This document shows, one piece after another, positions 8,560 to 16,439 of a stretch of 64,000 nt of DNA. Origin of the DNA: Bacteroidales bacterium (GTDB lineage Bacteria > Bacteroidota > Bacteroidia > Bacteroidales > UBA932). The translations under genes and the position numbers were made by a program. The notes beneath the pieces are model-generated. The model was not told the DNA's origin. It saw nothing but the letters and a program-made list of their open reading frames with translations, and searched no databases. Every line of letters starts with the position of its first letter. Position 1 is the first letter of the stretch. Where the stretch lies: assembly GCA_017651465.1 (NCBI GenBank), contig JAGCCX010000045.1:1-64000 (forward strand), read 5' to 3'.

Positions 8560-9176
8560 TACGTACGCTTCGTCACCTCCTTGCCGGCCTTGCCGCCGTA
8601 CTGCTGCTGCTATCTTGCAGCGGGAAGGCGCGTATTATCCCGAGGGGAGTGCTGACGAGCATTTATGCGGAGATGTTTCTTGCCGACCAGTGGCTGGAAG
8701 ACCATCCTGCGGAGCGCAGCCGGGTCGATACTATGCTCTTCTATGACCCTATCTTCAAGCGCTACGGCTATGACTTCGACGACTACGACCGCAGTGTGCG
8801 CCATTATCTGCAGGACCCCGAGCAGTTCGCCAAAATTTTCCGTGACGCCGGAACCAAGCTGAAAAGCCGGAGGGAAGCCTACCATAAGCAATTGGAGAGG
8901 CTGGAGTTCATCAGGGACTTCAATGCTAACATAAAGGGCTACAGGACAAAGGATTTCAAGGAGGATACGCTGCTTTGGCGCAGTCCGTACAAAGATTCGA
9001 TGCGCATTGCCGCCCTGCGGCGCGACTCGCTCTTCCGCGATTCCCTGTTCCGGGATTCGCTGTACCGCGACTCCCTGCGGCTCGATTCGCTACGGCTCGA
9101 CTCCCTTGAGAATGTCCGTAAGTTAAGAGTCAGGAACCGGGGTCCCAGGCCACTAAGAAAAATAATCAATCAATAA
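8556..9176 (+). CDS. DUF4296 domain lipoprotein with a DSL-type pentad repeat tail
   Basis: A 206-residue predicted lipoprotein. The signal sequence ends LLLLSCSGK, so C21 should be lipidated. The body (about 25-120), with a conserved IPRGVLTSIYAEMFLADQW stretch near the start, fits DUF4296, a Bacteroidota family of unknown role. The C-terminal part carries six five-residue units of the form [RL]DSLx (156-185) and a basic end. The start ATG overlaps the pheT stop (ATGA), so it is translated with ftsY-pheT. The repeat tail probably forms a charged helix or extended spacer. Confidence 0.8.
   Translation: MIRTLRHLLAGLAAVLLLLSCSGKARIIPRGVLTSIYAEMFLADQWLEDHPAERSRVDTMLFYDPIFKRYGYDFDDYDRSVRHYLQDPEQFAKIFRDAGTKLKSRREAYHKQLERLEFIRDFNANIKGYRTKDFKEDTLLWRSPYKDSMRIAALRRDSLFRDSLFRDSLYRDSLRLDSLRLDSLENVRKLRVRNRGPRPLRKIINQ
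9021..9110 (+). repeat. Six tandem 15-bp units coding for [RL]DSLx
   Basis: Inside the DUF4296 gene, codons 156-185 read RDSLF, RDSLF, RDSLY, RDSLR, LDSLR, LDSLE. The DNA units differ mainly at synonymous positions (GACTCG, GATTCC, GACTCC and so on), so selection appears to hold the peptide pattern while the DNA drifts. Confidence 0.85.
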
Positions 9177-9185
9177 TAAGTGTAT

Positions 9186-10076
9186 ATGAATTATCTTGAA
9201 AAATACGGGTACACTCCCGACGAAGAAAAAATCGCTGCCGGCATAAAAGCTATCGCCGACAATCTTGATCAGCTCTCATCGCCTGAAGTGCTCAAACAGT
9301 GCTTTTCCATAATGGATCTTACCACTCTCAGCACAAACGACACCGTAGAATCGGTATCCAGGCTGGTAGATAAGGTAAATAAACTCGCAGAGGCTTATCC
9401 CGATTATCCCGCCCCTGCATCCATCTGCGTCTATCCTAATTTCGCCCAGACCGTACGCAGCCGCAAGAACAACCCCGCCGTTCACGTCACCACGGTGTCA
9501 AGTTGTTTCCCTACTGCCCAGAGCTTCCTGGAGGTCAAGGTGCTTGAGTGCGAAATGGCCGTCAAGGCCGGCGCCGACGAGATAGACATAGTGCTCGCAC
9601 TCAACGCTTTCCTCGCCCAGGACTACGATAGGGCCTATGAGGAAATCGTTACGATGAAGAACGCCATCGACAAAGCCGCGGCAGCCGAAAAGCGCGACGT
9701 CGTCCTCAAGGTTATCCTCGAGACCGGACTGCTCGTTACTCCCGCCAATATCGCCCAGGCTTCGTTCCTGGCTATGGAAGCAGGTGCCGACTTTATCAAG
9801 ACTTCTACCGGAAAGGTAAGCGTGAACGCCACTCCCGTGGCGGCCTATGTGATGTGCGAGGCCATCCGCCGCTACTACGAAGTATCCGGCCGCAAGGTGG
9901 GATTCAAGGCCGCAGGCGGTATATCCACGGCTTCCGACGCCATCTGCTACTATTACATAGTTTCGAATATCCTCGGCCGCGACTGGCTGTGCAAAGAGCG
10001 CTTCCGCTTCGGCGTCAGCCGCCTCGGAAACAGCCTGATGAGCGCCATCGAGCAGAAGACCGTCAACTTCTTCTAG
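9186..10076 (+). CDS. deoC: Deoxyribose-phosphate aldolase
   Basis: Cleaves 2-deoxyribose 5-phosphate to glyceraldehyde 3-phosphate and acetaldehyde in deoxynucleoside breakdown. The 296-residue class I aldolase shows the Schiff-base lysine K205 in DFIKTSTGK, the acidic motif DEIDIVLALN (D131, D134) and the proton-relay lysine K241 in GFKAAGGIS. I use the ATG at 9186, giving MNYLEKYGYTPDEE; a GTG two codons earlier is possible. It is about 40 residues longer than the E. coli enzyme, with an N-terminal helical extension, like the longer Bacteroidota forms. It converges on glsB, leaving only six bases between the stops. Confidence 0.93.
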   Translation: MNYLEKYGYTPDEEKIAAGIKAIADNLDQLSSPEVLKQCFSIMDLTTLSTNDTVESVSRLVDKVNKLAEAYPDYPAPASICVYPNFAQTVRSRKNNPAVHVTTVSSCFPTAQSFLEVKVLECEMAVKAGADEIDIVLALNAFLAQDYDRAYEEIVTMKNAIDKAAAAEKRDVVLKVILETGLLVTPANIAQASFLAMEAGADFIKTSTGKVSVNATPVAAYVMCEAIRRYYEVSGRKVGFKAAGGISTASDAICYYYIVSNILGRDWLCKERFRFGVSRLGNSLMSAIEQKTVNFF

Positions 10077-10082
10077 CAGGCT

Positions 10083-11045
10083 CTACGATTTGCGGTGGAA
10101 GAGGAGATGCCGCCAGAGCTTGTCGGGATGTATTTCGTCGAACTTGATGAGTATTCCGGCCTCTATAACATCGCCGAATTCATCGTTGACCGCCGCCCCG
10201 AATGATTTCATAGAGGGGGACAGGTTCATATAAGTGTTCACCAGAGGTGGGATGTTGACTCCTAGTTTTCGGATCTCGCGCTTCAGGATCTTGTAATCGT
10301 CTTTGAAGTCCTCTTCAGTGAATATTTTTTTCCAGTCGCTGGAGAAGTGAACAGGGATGGGGTGCTTGGGAACAACCAGGCGCCCCGTCTTGTTGTTTAT
10401 GTCTGTCCAGCGGCTCCCGAAGTGCTTGCGAAGGAAGAACAAGAGCATCTGCAGGGCCTTCTCGGGGAACGAGGGGTAGATGGTCATCTTGCCGAAGAAG
10501 TATTCCATCCTGCCCTTGAACATTGTGATCAGTCCGCCCAAGCCGTCCATAAGGTTGTCGAGGGCGTAGAGGCTCTTGGTGCCCAGTTCCGTGCTCTGGT
10601 ACTCGGGGCGGATAAAGGAGCGGCTCAGCTCGATGGTCTTAAGGAAACCGTCGCCCAGGAAGCCGTGGGTGAAACGGAAGAGGTGCGAAGATGGCATCAG
10701 GGGCTGGCCGAAGCGGTCGTAAAGCACCTCGTCACAGGGGACGAAGCGGTAGCCTCCGATGACGGCTTCCGCATCCGGATCCCAGAGGACCAGCTGCTTG
10801 TAGCCGTATGCGGCTTCGAGGTCGAAATGGTCAAGGTCGGCTTCTTTGCCTGTGCCGCCGCCGCCGGCGCGGAATGCTATCTCACGCAGGCGCCCGATTT
10901 CCTTCAGGACGTTTGGAGCGCACTGATTGTCGACTATGTACAACTGGTTGCCGGAATGATTGGTGTCGCGCAGGAAGTGCTCGGGGCTGAGTTCGGCTTT
11001 TAGCAGCTCCGCGCTGACAGGGGCGATGATATCTGCTTGCTTCAT
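10083..11045 (-). CDS. glsB: N-acyltransferase of glycine-lipid synthesis (GNAT/hemolysin-like)
   Basis: A protein of 320 residues from the ATG at 11045, which overlaps the glsA stop (ATGA); earlier in-frame starts would lie inside glsA. The middle part (LREIAFRAGGG, YGYKQLVLWDPDAEAVIGGYRF, TIELSRSFIRPEYQS) is the hemolysin/OlsB-like acetyltransferase fold that moves a 3-hydroxyacyl chain from acyl-ACP to an amino acid nitrogen. In Bacteroides thetaiotaomicron the matching GlsB makes N-acyl-glycine, the first step to glycine lipids. The pairing with a PlsC-like gene supports that role rather than ornithine-lipid synthesis, but the amino acid cannot be told from sequence alone. Confidence 0.85.
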   Translation of the reverse strand: MKQADIIAPVSAELLKAELSPEHFLRDTNHSGNQLYIVDNQCAPNVLKEIGRLREIAFRAGGGGTGKEADLDHFDLEAAYGYKQLVLWDPDAEAVIGGYRFVPCDEVLYDRFGQPLMPSSHLFRFTHGFLGDGFLKTIELSRSFIRPEYQSTELGTKSLYALDNLMDGLGGLITMFKGRMEYFFGKMTIYPSFPEKALQMLLFFLRKHFGSRWTDINNKTGRLVVPKHPIPVHFSSDWKKIFTEEDFKDDYKILKREIRKLGVNIPPLVNTYMNLSPSMKSFGAAVNDEFGDVIEAGILIKFDEIHPDKLWRHLLFHRKS

Positions 11046-11854
11046 TTCTTTAATGCGTAAACTTGTTCGCGAACCCAGGCTGCCCATTCGTGGTCTCTCT
11101 TCTCGGGGGTGAAGGTCTGCCAGGGGATGGGTTTGCCTATGACCATAGTGTATGATTTGTGCTGGCATTTGTATAGCTCGTCGGGGAGGGTGAGCATAGC
11201 TATGTTCAGCTTGAGCTTGAGGAAGTTACGCAATTTGTCCAGACGGTAGAAGCGTTTTGAGTTCTGGCCGCTGAACCAGATGGGCACCACGTCGCGCTCC
11301 GACATACGGCTCTTGGTGATGAAAGTCTTTTTCCAGGGAAGGTCCTGGACTACTCCGTCAATCATCCTGGAGCAAAGGCCGGCAGGGAAGATGACAATCT
11401 GGCGGTCGGAATTGAACGCATCGTTAATCAGACCTATCAGGTCGGCGTTCTGCCCTCCGAATTTGTTGACCGGGATGGTGTATTCGGCAATCTGCTTGAT
11501 GGACATCAGCAAGTCATTGGACGGAGAATACACGTTGCCGTTGTATTTGCGGCCTATGGTGGCGAGGACGCACCCTCCGTCGATGCCTCCCAGCGGATGA
11601 TTGGCGACAAAAGTGTATCGCCCGGTGTCGGGAAGATTCTCCAGACCCTCGATGTTCAAGTGGATATCGTAATACTCTATGCCTTTTTCGAGGAATTCAA
11701 TGCCCAGGTAACCTTGACTGAGTAAGCCGTTCAGGTGGTCCTGATGGATAAAACGCTTAAGCCAGGACATAATAGGGCGCGGGACTTTACCTTTCCCGAA
11801 CTTAGCCTCTACAACTGCGTCCAGATCGAGGGTGATAGTTTCGTTTTCGGCCAT
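11042..11854 (-). CDS. glsA: O-acyltransferase of glycine-lipid synthesis (PlsC-like)
   Basis: A 270-residue member of the lysophosphatidic acid acyltransferase superfamily. It shows the HX4D catalytic motif as NHPLGGID and the acceptor-site motif as IFPAGLCSR. Together with GlsB it should add the second acyl chain to the hydroxyl of N-acyl-glycine, giving a glycine lipid of the membrane. It is the first gene of a two-gene minus-strand operon, with a near -7 box TAAATTGG on the minus strand about 28 bases upstream. A general PlsC role is the alternative, but the direct coupling to glsB argues for GlsA. Confidence 0.85.
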   Translation of the reverse strand: MAENETITLDLDAVVEAKFGKGKVPRPIMSWLKRFIHQDHLNGLLSQGYLGIEFLEKGIEYYDIHLNIEGLENLPDTGRYTFVANHPLGGIDGGCVLATIGRKYNGNVYSPSNDLLMSIKQIAEYTIPVNKFGGQNADLIGLINDAFNSDRQIVIFPAGLCSRMIDGVVQDLPWKKTFITKSRMSERDVVPIWFSGQNSKRFYRLDKLRNFLKLKLNIAMLTLPDELYKCQHKSYTMVIGKPIPWQTFTPEKRDHEWAAWVREQVYALKK

Positions 11855-11939
11855 TTTTGAATATTGGTTAGGTTTTGCCTTGCCAATTTACAAATAAAAA
11901 GCTTAAAAAAAAAGCGGCGGGATTATTCCCATTGTTTCG

Positions 11940-11947
11940 TATCTTTG
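11940..11947 (+). promoter_or_regulatory. -7 box of the HAD phosphatase gene
   Basis: TATCTTTG matches TAnnTTTG exactly. Four bases separate it from the ATG at 11952, so the transcript should begin at the start codon. No -33 TTTG was found at the usual distance; an A-rich stretch is there instead. Confidence 0.5.
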
Positions 11948-11951
11948 TACT

Positions 11952-12599
11952 ATGCGGGCAAAACTAATTATTCTCGACTTTGACGGGACGCTGGGCGACA
12001 CGCGGGAAATCATCCTGCGCACCAATCAGGAACTGTTGCGCCTTAAAGGCTATCCCATACCTTCTGACAGAGTTATACTGGACACCGTAGGCCTGCCGCT
12101 CGAGCAGTGCTTCCTGGCTATGTTCCCCGACTTTCCCCGCGAGGAACTGCCGGAGTGGGTGGCAGCATACAGGCAGATTTTCGAGGACCTGAGAAGCTCT
12201 GTCGGCCCTTCGCTCTTCCCGGGAGTCCTGGAAACGATGGAGCGTTTGTACCGTGAGGGGTACAGGCTCAGCGTGGCCTCTTCGCGCGGAAGGGCGTCGC
12301 TGCGCTCGTTGCTTAGCGATCTGGGGCTTGGGGCTTATGTTTGCTATGCGCTTGGTAAAGAAGACGTATTCCCGGCAAAACCCGAGCCTGAGCCGGTGCT
12401 CAAAACCCTTCGTGACCTGGGCTTCAGCGCGGGCGAGGCTCTGGTCGTAGGGGATATGCCGGTAGATATCCTTATGGGGCGCAGGGCCGGTGTGCTCACC
12501 TGCGGGGTCAGCTATGGCAACTCCTCCCGCGAGGCCCTGCTGGAGGCCGGCGCAGACTACATCATCGACGACTTCCCCAGCCTGATTGACATCCTGTAA
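11952..12599 (+). CDS. HAD-family phosphatase, phosphoglycolate phosphatase-like
   Basis: A 215-residue HAD hydrolase of subfamily IA. Motif I is ILDFDGTLGDT (nucleophile and general acid Asp), motif II is the Ser in LSVASSRGR, motif III Lys is in FPAKPEPEP, and motif IV is VVGDMPVDILMG. A helical cap lies at about residues 15-80. It resembles phosphoglycolate phosphatase (Gph) and pyrophosphatase PpaX-type enzymes; the substrate is not certain. It is a single gene, divergent from glsA. Confidence 0.85.
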   Translation: MRAKLIILDFDGTLGDTREIILRTNQELLRLKGYPIPSDRVILDTVGLPLEQCFLAMFPDFPREELPEWVAAYRQIFEDLRSSVGPSLFPGVLETMERLYREGYRLSVASSRGRASLRSLLSDLGLGAYVCYALGKEDVFPAKPEPEPVLKTLRDLGFSAGEALVVGDMPVDILMGRRAGVLTCGVSYGNSSREALLEAGADYIIDDFPSLIDIL

Positions 12600-12614
12600 A
12601 TGAGCCGGCGCCCG

Positions 12615-12646
12615 AAAAAAAAGAGCTGCCTTTAAAAGACAGCTCT
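12615..12646 (-). terminator. Rho-independent terminator of the tRNA-Leu gene
   Basis: On the minus strand AGAGCTG (12646-12640), an 11-base loop and CAGCTCT (12628-12622) are followed by a run of eight T (12622-12615). The 5' arm begins on the last A of the encoded CCA of the tRNA. The plus-strand reading has no T run. Confidence 0.85.
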
Positions 12647-12731
12647 GGTGCGCGAGATGAGACTCGAACTCACACAGGTTTTACCCCACTAGCTCCTGAA
12701 ACTAGCGCGTCTACCATTTCGCCACCCGCGC
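12646..12731 (-). tRNA. tRNA-Leu, anticodon CAG
   Basis: The minus strand gives an 86-nt tRNA with acceptor arm GCGCGGG/CTCGCGC, D arm with the TGGTAGA loop, anticodon stem CTAGT/GCTAG around the loop TTCAGGA (anticodon CAG), a long class II variable arm, a T loop TTCGAGT and an encoded CCA. Leu is supported by both the anticodon and the long variable arm. It decodes CUG. Confidence 0.95.
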
Positions 12732-12745
12732 TTCGGATTGGACTG

Positions 12746-12753
12746 CAAATATA
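12746..12753 (-). promoter_or_regulatory. -7 box of the tRNA-Leu gene
   Basis: TATATTTG on the minus strand, an exact TAnnTTTG match, 14 bases before the mature tRNA 5' end. Transcription would start a few bases before the tRNA, leaving a very short leader for RNase P. Confidence 0.55.
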
Positions 12754-12761
12754 CAATTTTT

Positions 12762-13310
12762 TTAGAAAATGTACGAAATAGTGAGAAGAATATCGTTGGG
12801 CAGGATGAAAACTTTTTCTCCGCTCCCGCTGATCCTTCCGCAGTGCAGGCATTCGTAGGCGGTATATTTGTCGTAACCGCCCCACAGTCCGAGTCCTATG
12901 TCGAGGTTTAGGTGAGTGTTCAGCATAAATGTGTAGCCGGCAGACAGCGAACCGCCGTAGCGGTCGCCTTCGGAGGCGTGGGGCGAGGTAAAGCCCCCGT
13001 AGTTGTATTCCTGCCACTTCAGCTTGCCGGTCAGCCACCATCCGGAGTAAATGTGCCACGGCCAGAAGCGGGCTCCGGCCTCCACGCTCCGCTGCCGGTC
13101 CGCTACTTCCGTACCGCCCATCTTCCAGTAGAAGGGATTGTATTTTACTCCGGCCATCAGTGTCCATTGTCGGGCAATACCGCAGGACGCTTCGATATTC
13201 AACGTCCCAAAATCTGCATAGTCAAGAACATTAGTAGTAACAGCGTAGTTCTGTGCTCCCGACATCACCCACAAGAAGAGTCCTGCGGCTGCCGACAAAA
13301 AGTTTCTCAT
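12762..13310 (-). CDS. DUF3575-like exported beta-barrel-type protein
   Basis: About 182 residues from ATG 13310 (MRNFLSAAAGLFLWVMSGAQ is a clear signal peptide); a start at 13331 would add seven residues and overlap the upstream gene. The mature part begins NYAVTTNVLDYADFGTLNIEAS and has alternating aromatic strands (WTLMAGVKYNPFYW, WWLTGKLKWQEYNYGG, ending LLTISYIF), as in small outer-membrane barrels. This fits DUF3575, a Bacteroidota family of unknown role often found with fimbrial or lipoprotein genes. It lies 7 bases after the lipoprotein gene at 13318 and is co-transcribed with it. Confidence 0.75.
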   Translation of the reverse strand: MRNFLSAAAGLFLWVMSGAQNYAVTTNVLDYADFGTLNIEASCGIARQWTLMAGVKYNPFYWKMGGTEVADRQRSVEAGARFWPWHIYSGWWLTGKLKWQEYNYGGFTSPHASEGDRYGGSLSAGYTFMLNTHLNLDIGLGLWGGYDKYTAYECLHCGRISGSGEKVFILPNDILLTISYIF

Positions 13311-13317
13311 AGCTCTT

Positions 13318-14907
13318 TTACTGGTTTCCATATCTCGTAAACGCTTCGTTGATAACCCCTTTGAAGGAGGGATAGTAGCTGAGGAGCTTGTTGTTCAGGG
13401 TTTCGATATCGCTTACGTCATCTGTGAACAAGACCCCCAGTTTGTCAAGCCCCAGCCCCCTCTCGTCCAGAAACATCAGCAGCTGCGGGGCGAACCAGTA
13501 GCCCGTGCCGAAGACTGCGGAAGCGTCGGGGTAGCGCTTCTTGTAAAGAACATTCTGGCAATAGTAGGCAAAGTCTTCGGCTATTTCGCAGTAAGAGTAA
13601 TCTTCCGATCCCCGCTCTCCGTAAATGCTTTTGAATGTGGTGTTTATGAGCGACTTGACAATGTATTCGGAGTAATGCGACCACCACTCTTTGCCTACCT
13701 GTCCGAAGTGACCCGCGTGGGCGAAGGCGTGCAGCGCGAGAGCATAGAATTCGGCGTAGGTGTAGGCCTCGCTATTGAACAGTACAATATCCGGATGCAG
13801 CATCTTGACGATGGACGTGTAGTTGCCCAGCAGGCTGGACAGGGGTTCATAGGTGTCGAGCAGCACTCCGTGATGCACCATAAGCGGCAATTCTCCGCTC
13901 ACCAGCCCAAGGTTCCATATCCGCAGGTCTTTGGGAGGAGCGGGGAGGGCGTTGCCGTATTCTTTTACCATAGTCCAATAGTCGTAGCCGGCGTTGTTGA
14001 CCGCGCAGCGGCAAAACAGCTTCCTTTCCGAATTGCTGTCAATCACAATGCTGTAGCCCCCAGGACTCTGCGACCCCAGGGTGGATACCGAAGCGGGGAC
14101 AAGTATCAGGTTGATGCCCTGGCAGAAGCCCTTGGAGTTCTGGAAGACCAGGCGGTATTGAACTTTAGACGAGAAAGACCTCTCCATCGAGTAGTAGCCT
14201 TCTTCGTCGGTATAGCAGGTGCTGATCTTTACGAAGGAATTGCAGCACACCTTGACTCCTTTGACCCCTATCGGCTCTTCGTCGCAGTCGGGGTCCAGTA
14301 TTGCGATCCGCCCTTTGGGCCTGCCGGTTTCCTTGCCCTCGGAGTCTTTCTTTGCTGGTATCAAAAGGCTTTCGTTGCCGGTCAGGCGGTAAGCCTCCCT
14401 TTCCACCGCATCCCAATCGATTCCGTCCGACTTGGTGGCTGGATTGTGCTCTGCTATGTAACAGTCGTCAAGCCTTTCGTAACGAATGCCTTTGGGGAAC
14501 TGGAAATCGACCGGAACAACCGCATACTGCCAGGTGATATCCTCGTCGGGAAGCGCCGGGTCGTGGTACCAGTCGCCGTGCCGCACGATGCGGTGGTCCA
14601 GGGGGTGGTCCACAAGTTCCAGGCCCTTGTCGAGCAGGGTCTGCATCTGGGCGTCGTCTTTAGGAAGGAAACGGACATAGAAGTCGGTAGGCTCTAGGGT
14701 GGTCCGCCCTCCCTGGGGCGAGACGGCCTGAAGGGCCTTGGTCATATATTCTACCGAGTAAGGGTCGGGCAGGCGTTCCCCGAGAAGGATCATATCGTGC
14801 GATAATTCCGCATCTTCGGAACCCTCTCCGCCCCTGGAGAACAGCCCTTCTTTTGTGCAACCAAGCAAGGCAAGGGCAACAGACAGGAATGTAAATAACT
14901 TTTTCAT
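13318..14907 (-). CDS. Large lipoprotein with a degenerate zincin-like motif
   Basis: A 529-residue predicted lipoprotein from ATG 14907 (MKKLFTFLSVALALLGCTK, lipidated C17); an in-frame ATG 25 codons earlier would cover the promoter. Residues of about 200-290 (KGRIAILDPDCDEEPIGVKGVKV, then a beta-rich stretch with DEEGYYSMERSF) look like a carboxypeptidase-regulatory-like fold. The C-terminal half holds LHAFAHAGHFGQVGKEWW, which resembles a zinc peptidase HExxH helix with Ala in place of the catalytic Glu (H393, A394, H397). I therefore expect a non-catalytic or differently working protein. Its role is unknown; it heads a two-gene unit with the DUF3575 gene. Confidence 0.75.
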   Translation of the reverse strand: MKKLFTFLSVALALLGCTKEGLFSRGGEGSEDAELSHDMILLGERLPDPYSVEYMTKALQAVSPQGGRTTLEPTDFYVRFLPKDDAQMQTLLDKGLELVDHPLDHRIVRHGDWYHDPALPDEDITWQYAVVPVDFQFPKGIRYERLDDCYIAEHNPATKSDGIDWDAVEREAYRLTGNESLLIPAKKDSEGKETGRPKGRIAILDPDCDEEPIGVKGVKVCCNSFVKISTCYTDEEGYYSMERSFSSKVQYRLVFQNSKGFCQGINLILVPASVSTLGSQSPGGYSIVIDSNSERKLFCRCAVNNAGYDYWTMVKEYGNALPAPPKDLRIWNLGLVSGELPLMVHHGVLLDTYEPLSSLLGNYTSIVKMLHPDIVLFNSEAYTYAEFYALALHAFAHAGHFGQVGKEWWSHYSEYIVKSLINTTFKSIYGERGSEDYSYCEIAEDFAYYCQNVLYKKRYPDASAVFGTGYWFAPQLLMFLDERGLGLDKLGVLFTDDVSDIETLNNKLLSYYPSFKGVINEAFTRYGNQ

Positions 14908-14929
14908 AGTCGTCAGTTTTCTTTTGCTG

Positions 14930-14978
14930 CAAAGATGGAGGGAATTAAGCGTTTTGTGAAATTTTCCCACGCTTAATT
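14930..14978 (-). promoter_or_regulatory. Promoter and inverted-repeat operator candidate of the 14907 lipoprotein gene
   Basis: On the minus strand CATCTTTG (14937-14930) matches the -7 box at seven of eight places, 22 bases before the ATG. Just upstream AATTAAGCG (14943-14951) and CGCTTAATT (14970-14978) form a perfect 9-bp inverted repeat with an 18-base spacer, covering the place of the -33 element. The half-site centres are 27 bases apart, which would suit a dimeric regulator. Confidence 0.45.
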
Positions 14979-14980
14979 GC

Positions 14981-15016
14981 AAAAACGGCCTCCCAGGTAT
15001 GTGGGAGGCCGTTTTT
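14981..15016 (-). terminator. Terminator after the dcuB gene
   Basis: CGGCCTCCCA (14986-14995) pairs with TGGGAGGCCG (15002-15011) around a six-base loop, with A and T runs on both sides. On the minus strand a T run follows (14985-14981), so it ends the PPC-dcuB transcript before the lipoprotein promoter. Confidence 0.85.
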
Positions 15017-15057
15017 AAAAACGCATTTTCCGTTTTACGGGGTGCTTTTTTACTCCT

Positions 15058-16434
15058 TTACTGAGTGAAGCTGGCAAAATATCCGGCAAAGAACACATTG
15101 GTGATAAGATATCCCAGTACCGTGGATACCGCCACGCTTATCAGTCCCGGCATCATAAAGCTATGGTTCAGCAGATATTTTCCTATCACCGTGGTGCCCG
15201 AACGGTCGAAGTTGACCGTTGCGATATCGGAAGGGTAGTTGGGGATGAAGAAGTAGCCGTACACGCTGGGAAGCACTCCCAGAAGGACGGGGCCGGCGAT
15301 TCCGAGCTCGTAGGCGAGCGGCAGCATAGCCACCACCACGGCGCCCTGCGAATTGATGAGAACCGACACAAGGAAGAACACGAAGGCTATGCTCCAGGGA
15401 TAATTGGTTACAAGACCGGAGAGCATTTGCTTCATCTCGTCCATATAGTTGCCGAAGTACGTATCGGCCAGCCAGGCAATGCCATAGATGGCCACCACGG
15501 CAACCATACCCGACTGCCACACCGCGCCGCCGACTGCTTTCTTGGGCGAAGCCTTGCAGAACATAATGTTGCAAGCCGCCGCCATAAGCATAATAATCTG
15601 TATGCAGATGTTCATCTTGGGCAGGTTGATGGCTTTTGCAACCGTCTGTCCGTCAGCGGTATGGAACATTTGCAGGAATGCGAATCCAACGATTATGAGC
15701 AGCGAGCCCAGGAAGATGAATACCGAAGCCTTGGCCTGCGGGGAAATGGTCTTGTCGAGAGTGGTTGCGGTATTGCCGTACATATAGGCGTACTGCTCGG
15801 GATCGGATTTGCGCTTGATGAAATCGGGATCCTTGTCGAGATCCTTACCCCTCTTGTACGATGCCAGGGCGGCGCACATAAGGCCGAGGACGCAGGCCGG
15901 AATGGTGACCATAAGAACCTGGGGGATGGCAACCATATATCCGTTGGCATTTGAAATGGTAACGAAAGCCACCACGGCGGCGGCGATGGGCGAGCAGGTG
16001 ATACCGACCTGCGATGCCACCGACGCCACTCCGCAAGGGCGCTCGGGGCGTATGCCCTTCTTGAGCGCAATGTCGCAGATGATGGGCATAATTGTGTAAA
16101 CCACGTGCCCGGTACCTACCAGCACCGTGAGGAAGAAGGTCACCAACGGGCCCAGGAAGGTGATATGCTCGGGGTGCTTTCGGAGCAGCTTTTCGGCAAT
16201 CTGTATCATCCAGTCCATACCGCCCGACGCCTGGAGGGTGCCGGCGCAGGTTACGGCGGCTATGATGATGTAGATGACATCGGTGGGAGGCGTACCGGGA
16301 GTGAGGCCGAAGCCGAACACCAGTATGGCCAGGCCAATGCCTGATATGGCGCCGAGCGCCAGGCTGCCGTAACGCGAGCCTACGTAGAGAGCTGCAAGAA
16401 CGATGAGCAGCTCAACTATCATTACGAATGACAT
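15058..16434 (-). CDS. dcuB: Anaerobic C4-dicarboxylate transporter, DcuA/DcuB type
   Basis: A 458-residue inner-membrane carrier with about 10-12 hydrophobic segments. It follows the DcuA/DcuB family closely: LQASGGMDWMIQIAEKLLRKHP, GTGHVVYTIMPIICD, IRPERP, KRGKDLDKDPDF, and near the end PNYPSDIATVNFDRSGTTVIGKYLLNHSF. The family exchanges fumarate, malate or aspartate for succinate during fumarate respiration, which suits an anaerobic gut-type bacterium. It starts five bases after the PPC-domain gene. DcuA and DcuB cannot be separated safely by sequence alone. Confidence 0.92.
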   Translation of the reverse strand: MSFVMIVELLIVLAALYVGSRYGSLALGAISGIGLAILVFGFGLTPGTPPTDVIYIIIAAVTCAGTLQASGGMDWMIQIAEKLLRKHPEHITFLGPLVTFFLTVLVGTGHVVYTIMPIICDIALKKGIRPERPCGVASVASQVGITCSPIAAAVVAFVTISNANGYMVAIPQVLMVTIPACVLGLMCAALASYKRGKDLDKDPDFIKRKSDPEQYAYMYGNTATTLDKTISPQAKASVFIFLGSLLIIVGFAFLQMFHTADGQTVAKAINLPKMNICIQIIMLMAAACNIMFCKASPKKAVGGAVWQSGMVAVVAIYGIAWLADTYFGNYMDEMKQMLSGLVTNYPWSIAFVFFLVSVLINSQGAVVVAMLPLAYELGIAGPVLLGVLPSVYGYFFIPNYPSDIATVNFDRSGTTVIGKYLLNHSFMMPGLISVAVSTVLGYLITNVFFAGYFASFTQ

Positions 16435-16439
16435 ATAGA

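Noticed and set aside
11040..11168. 41-codon N-terminal extension of glsB
   Set aside because: It lies inside glsA; the ATGA overlap gives a better start at 11045.
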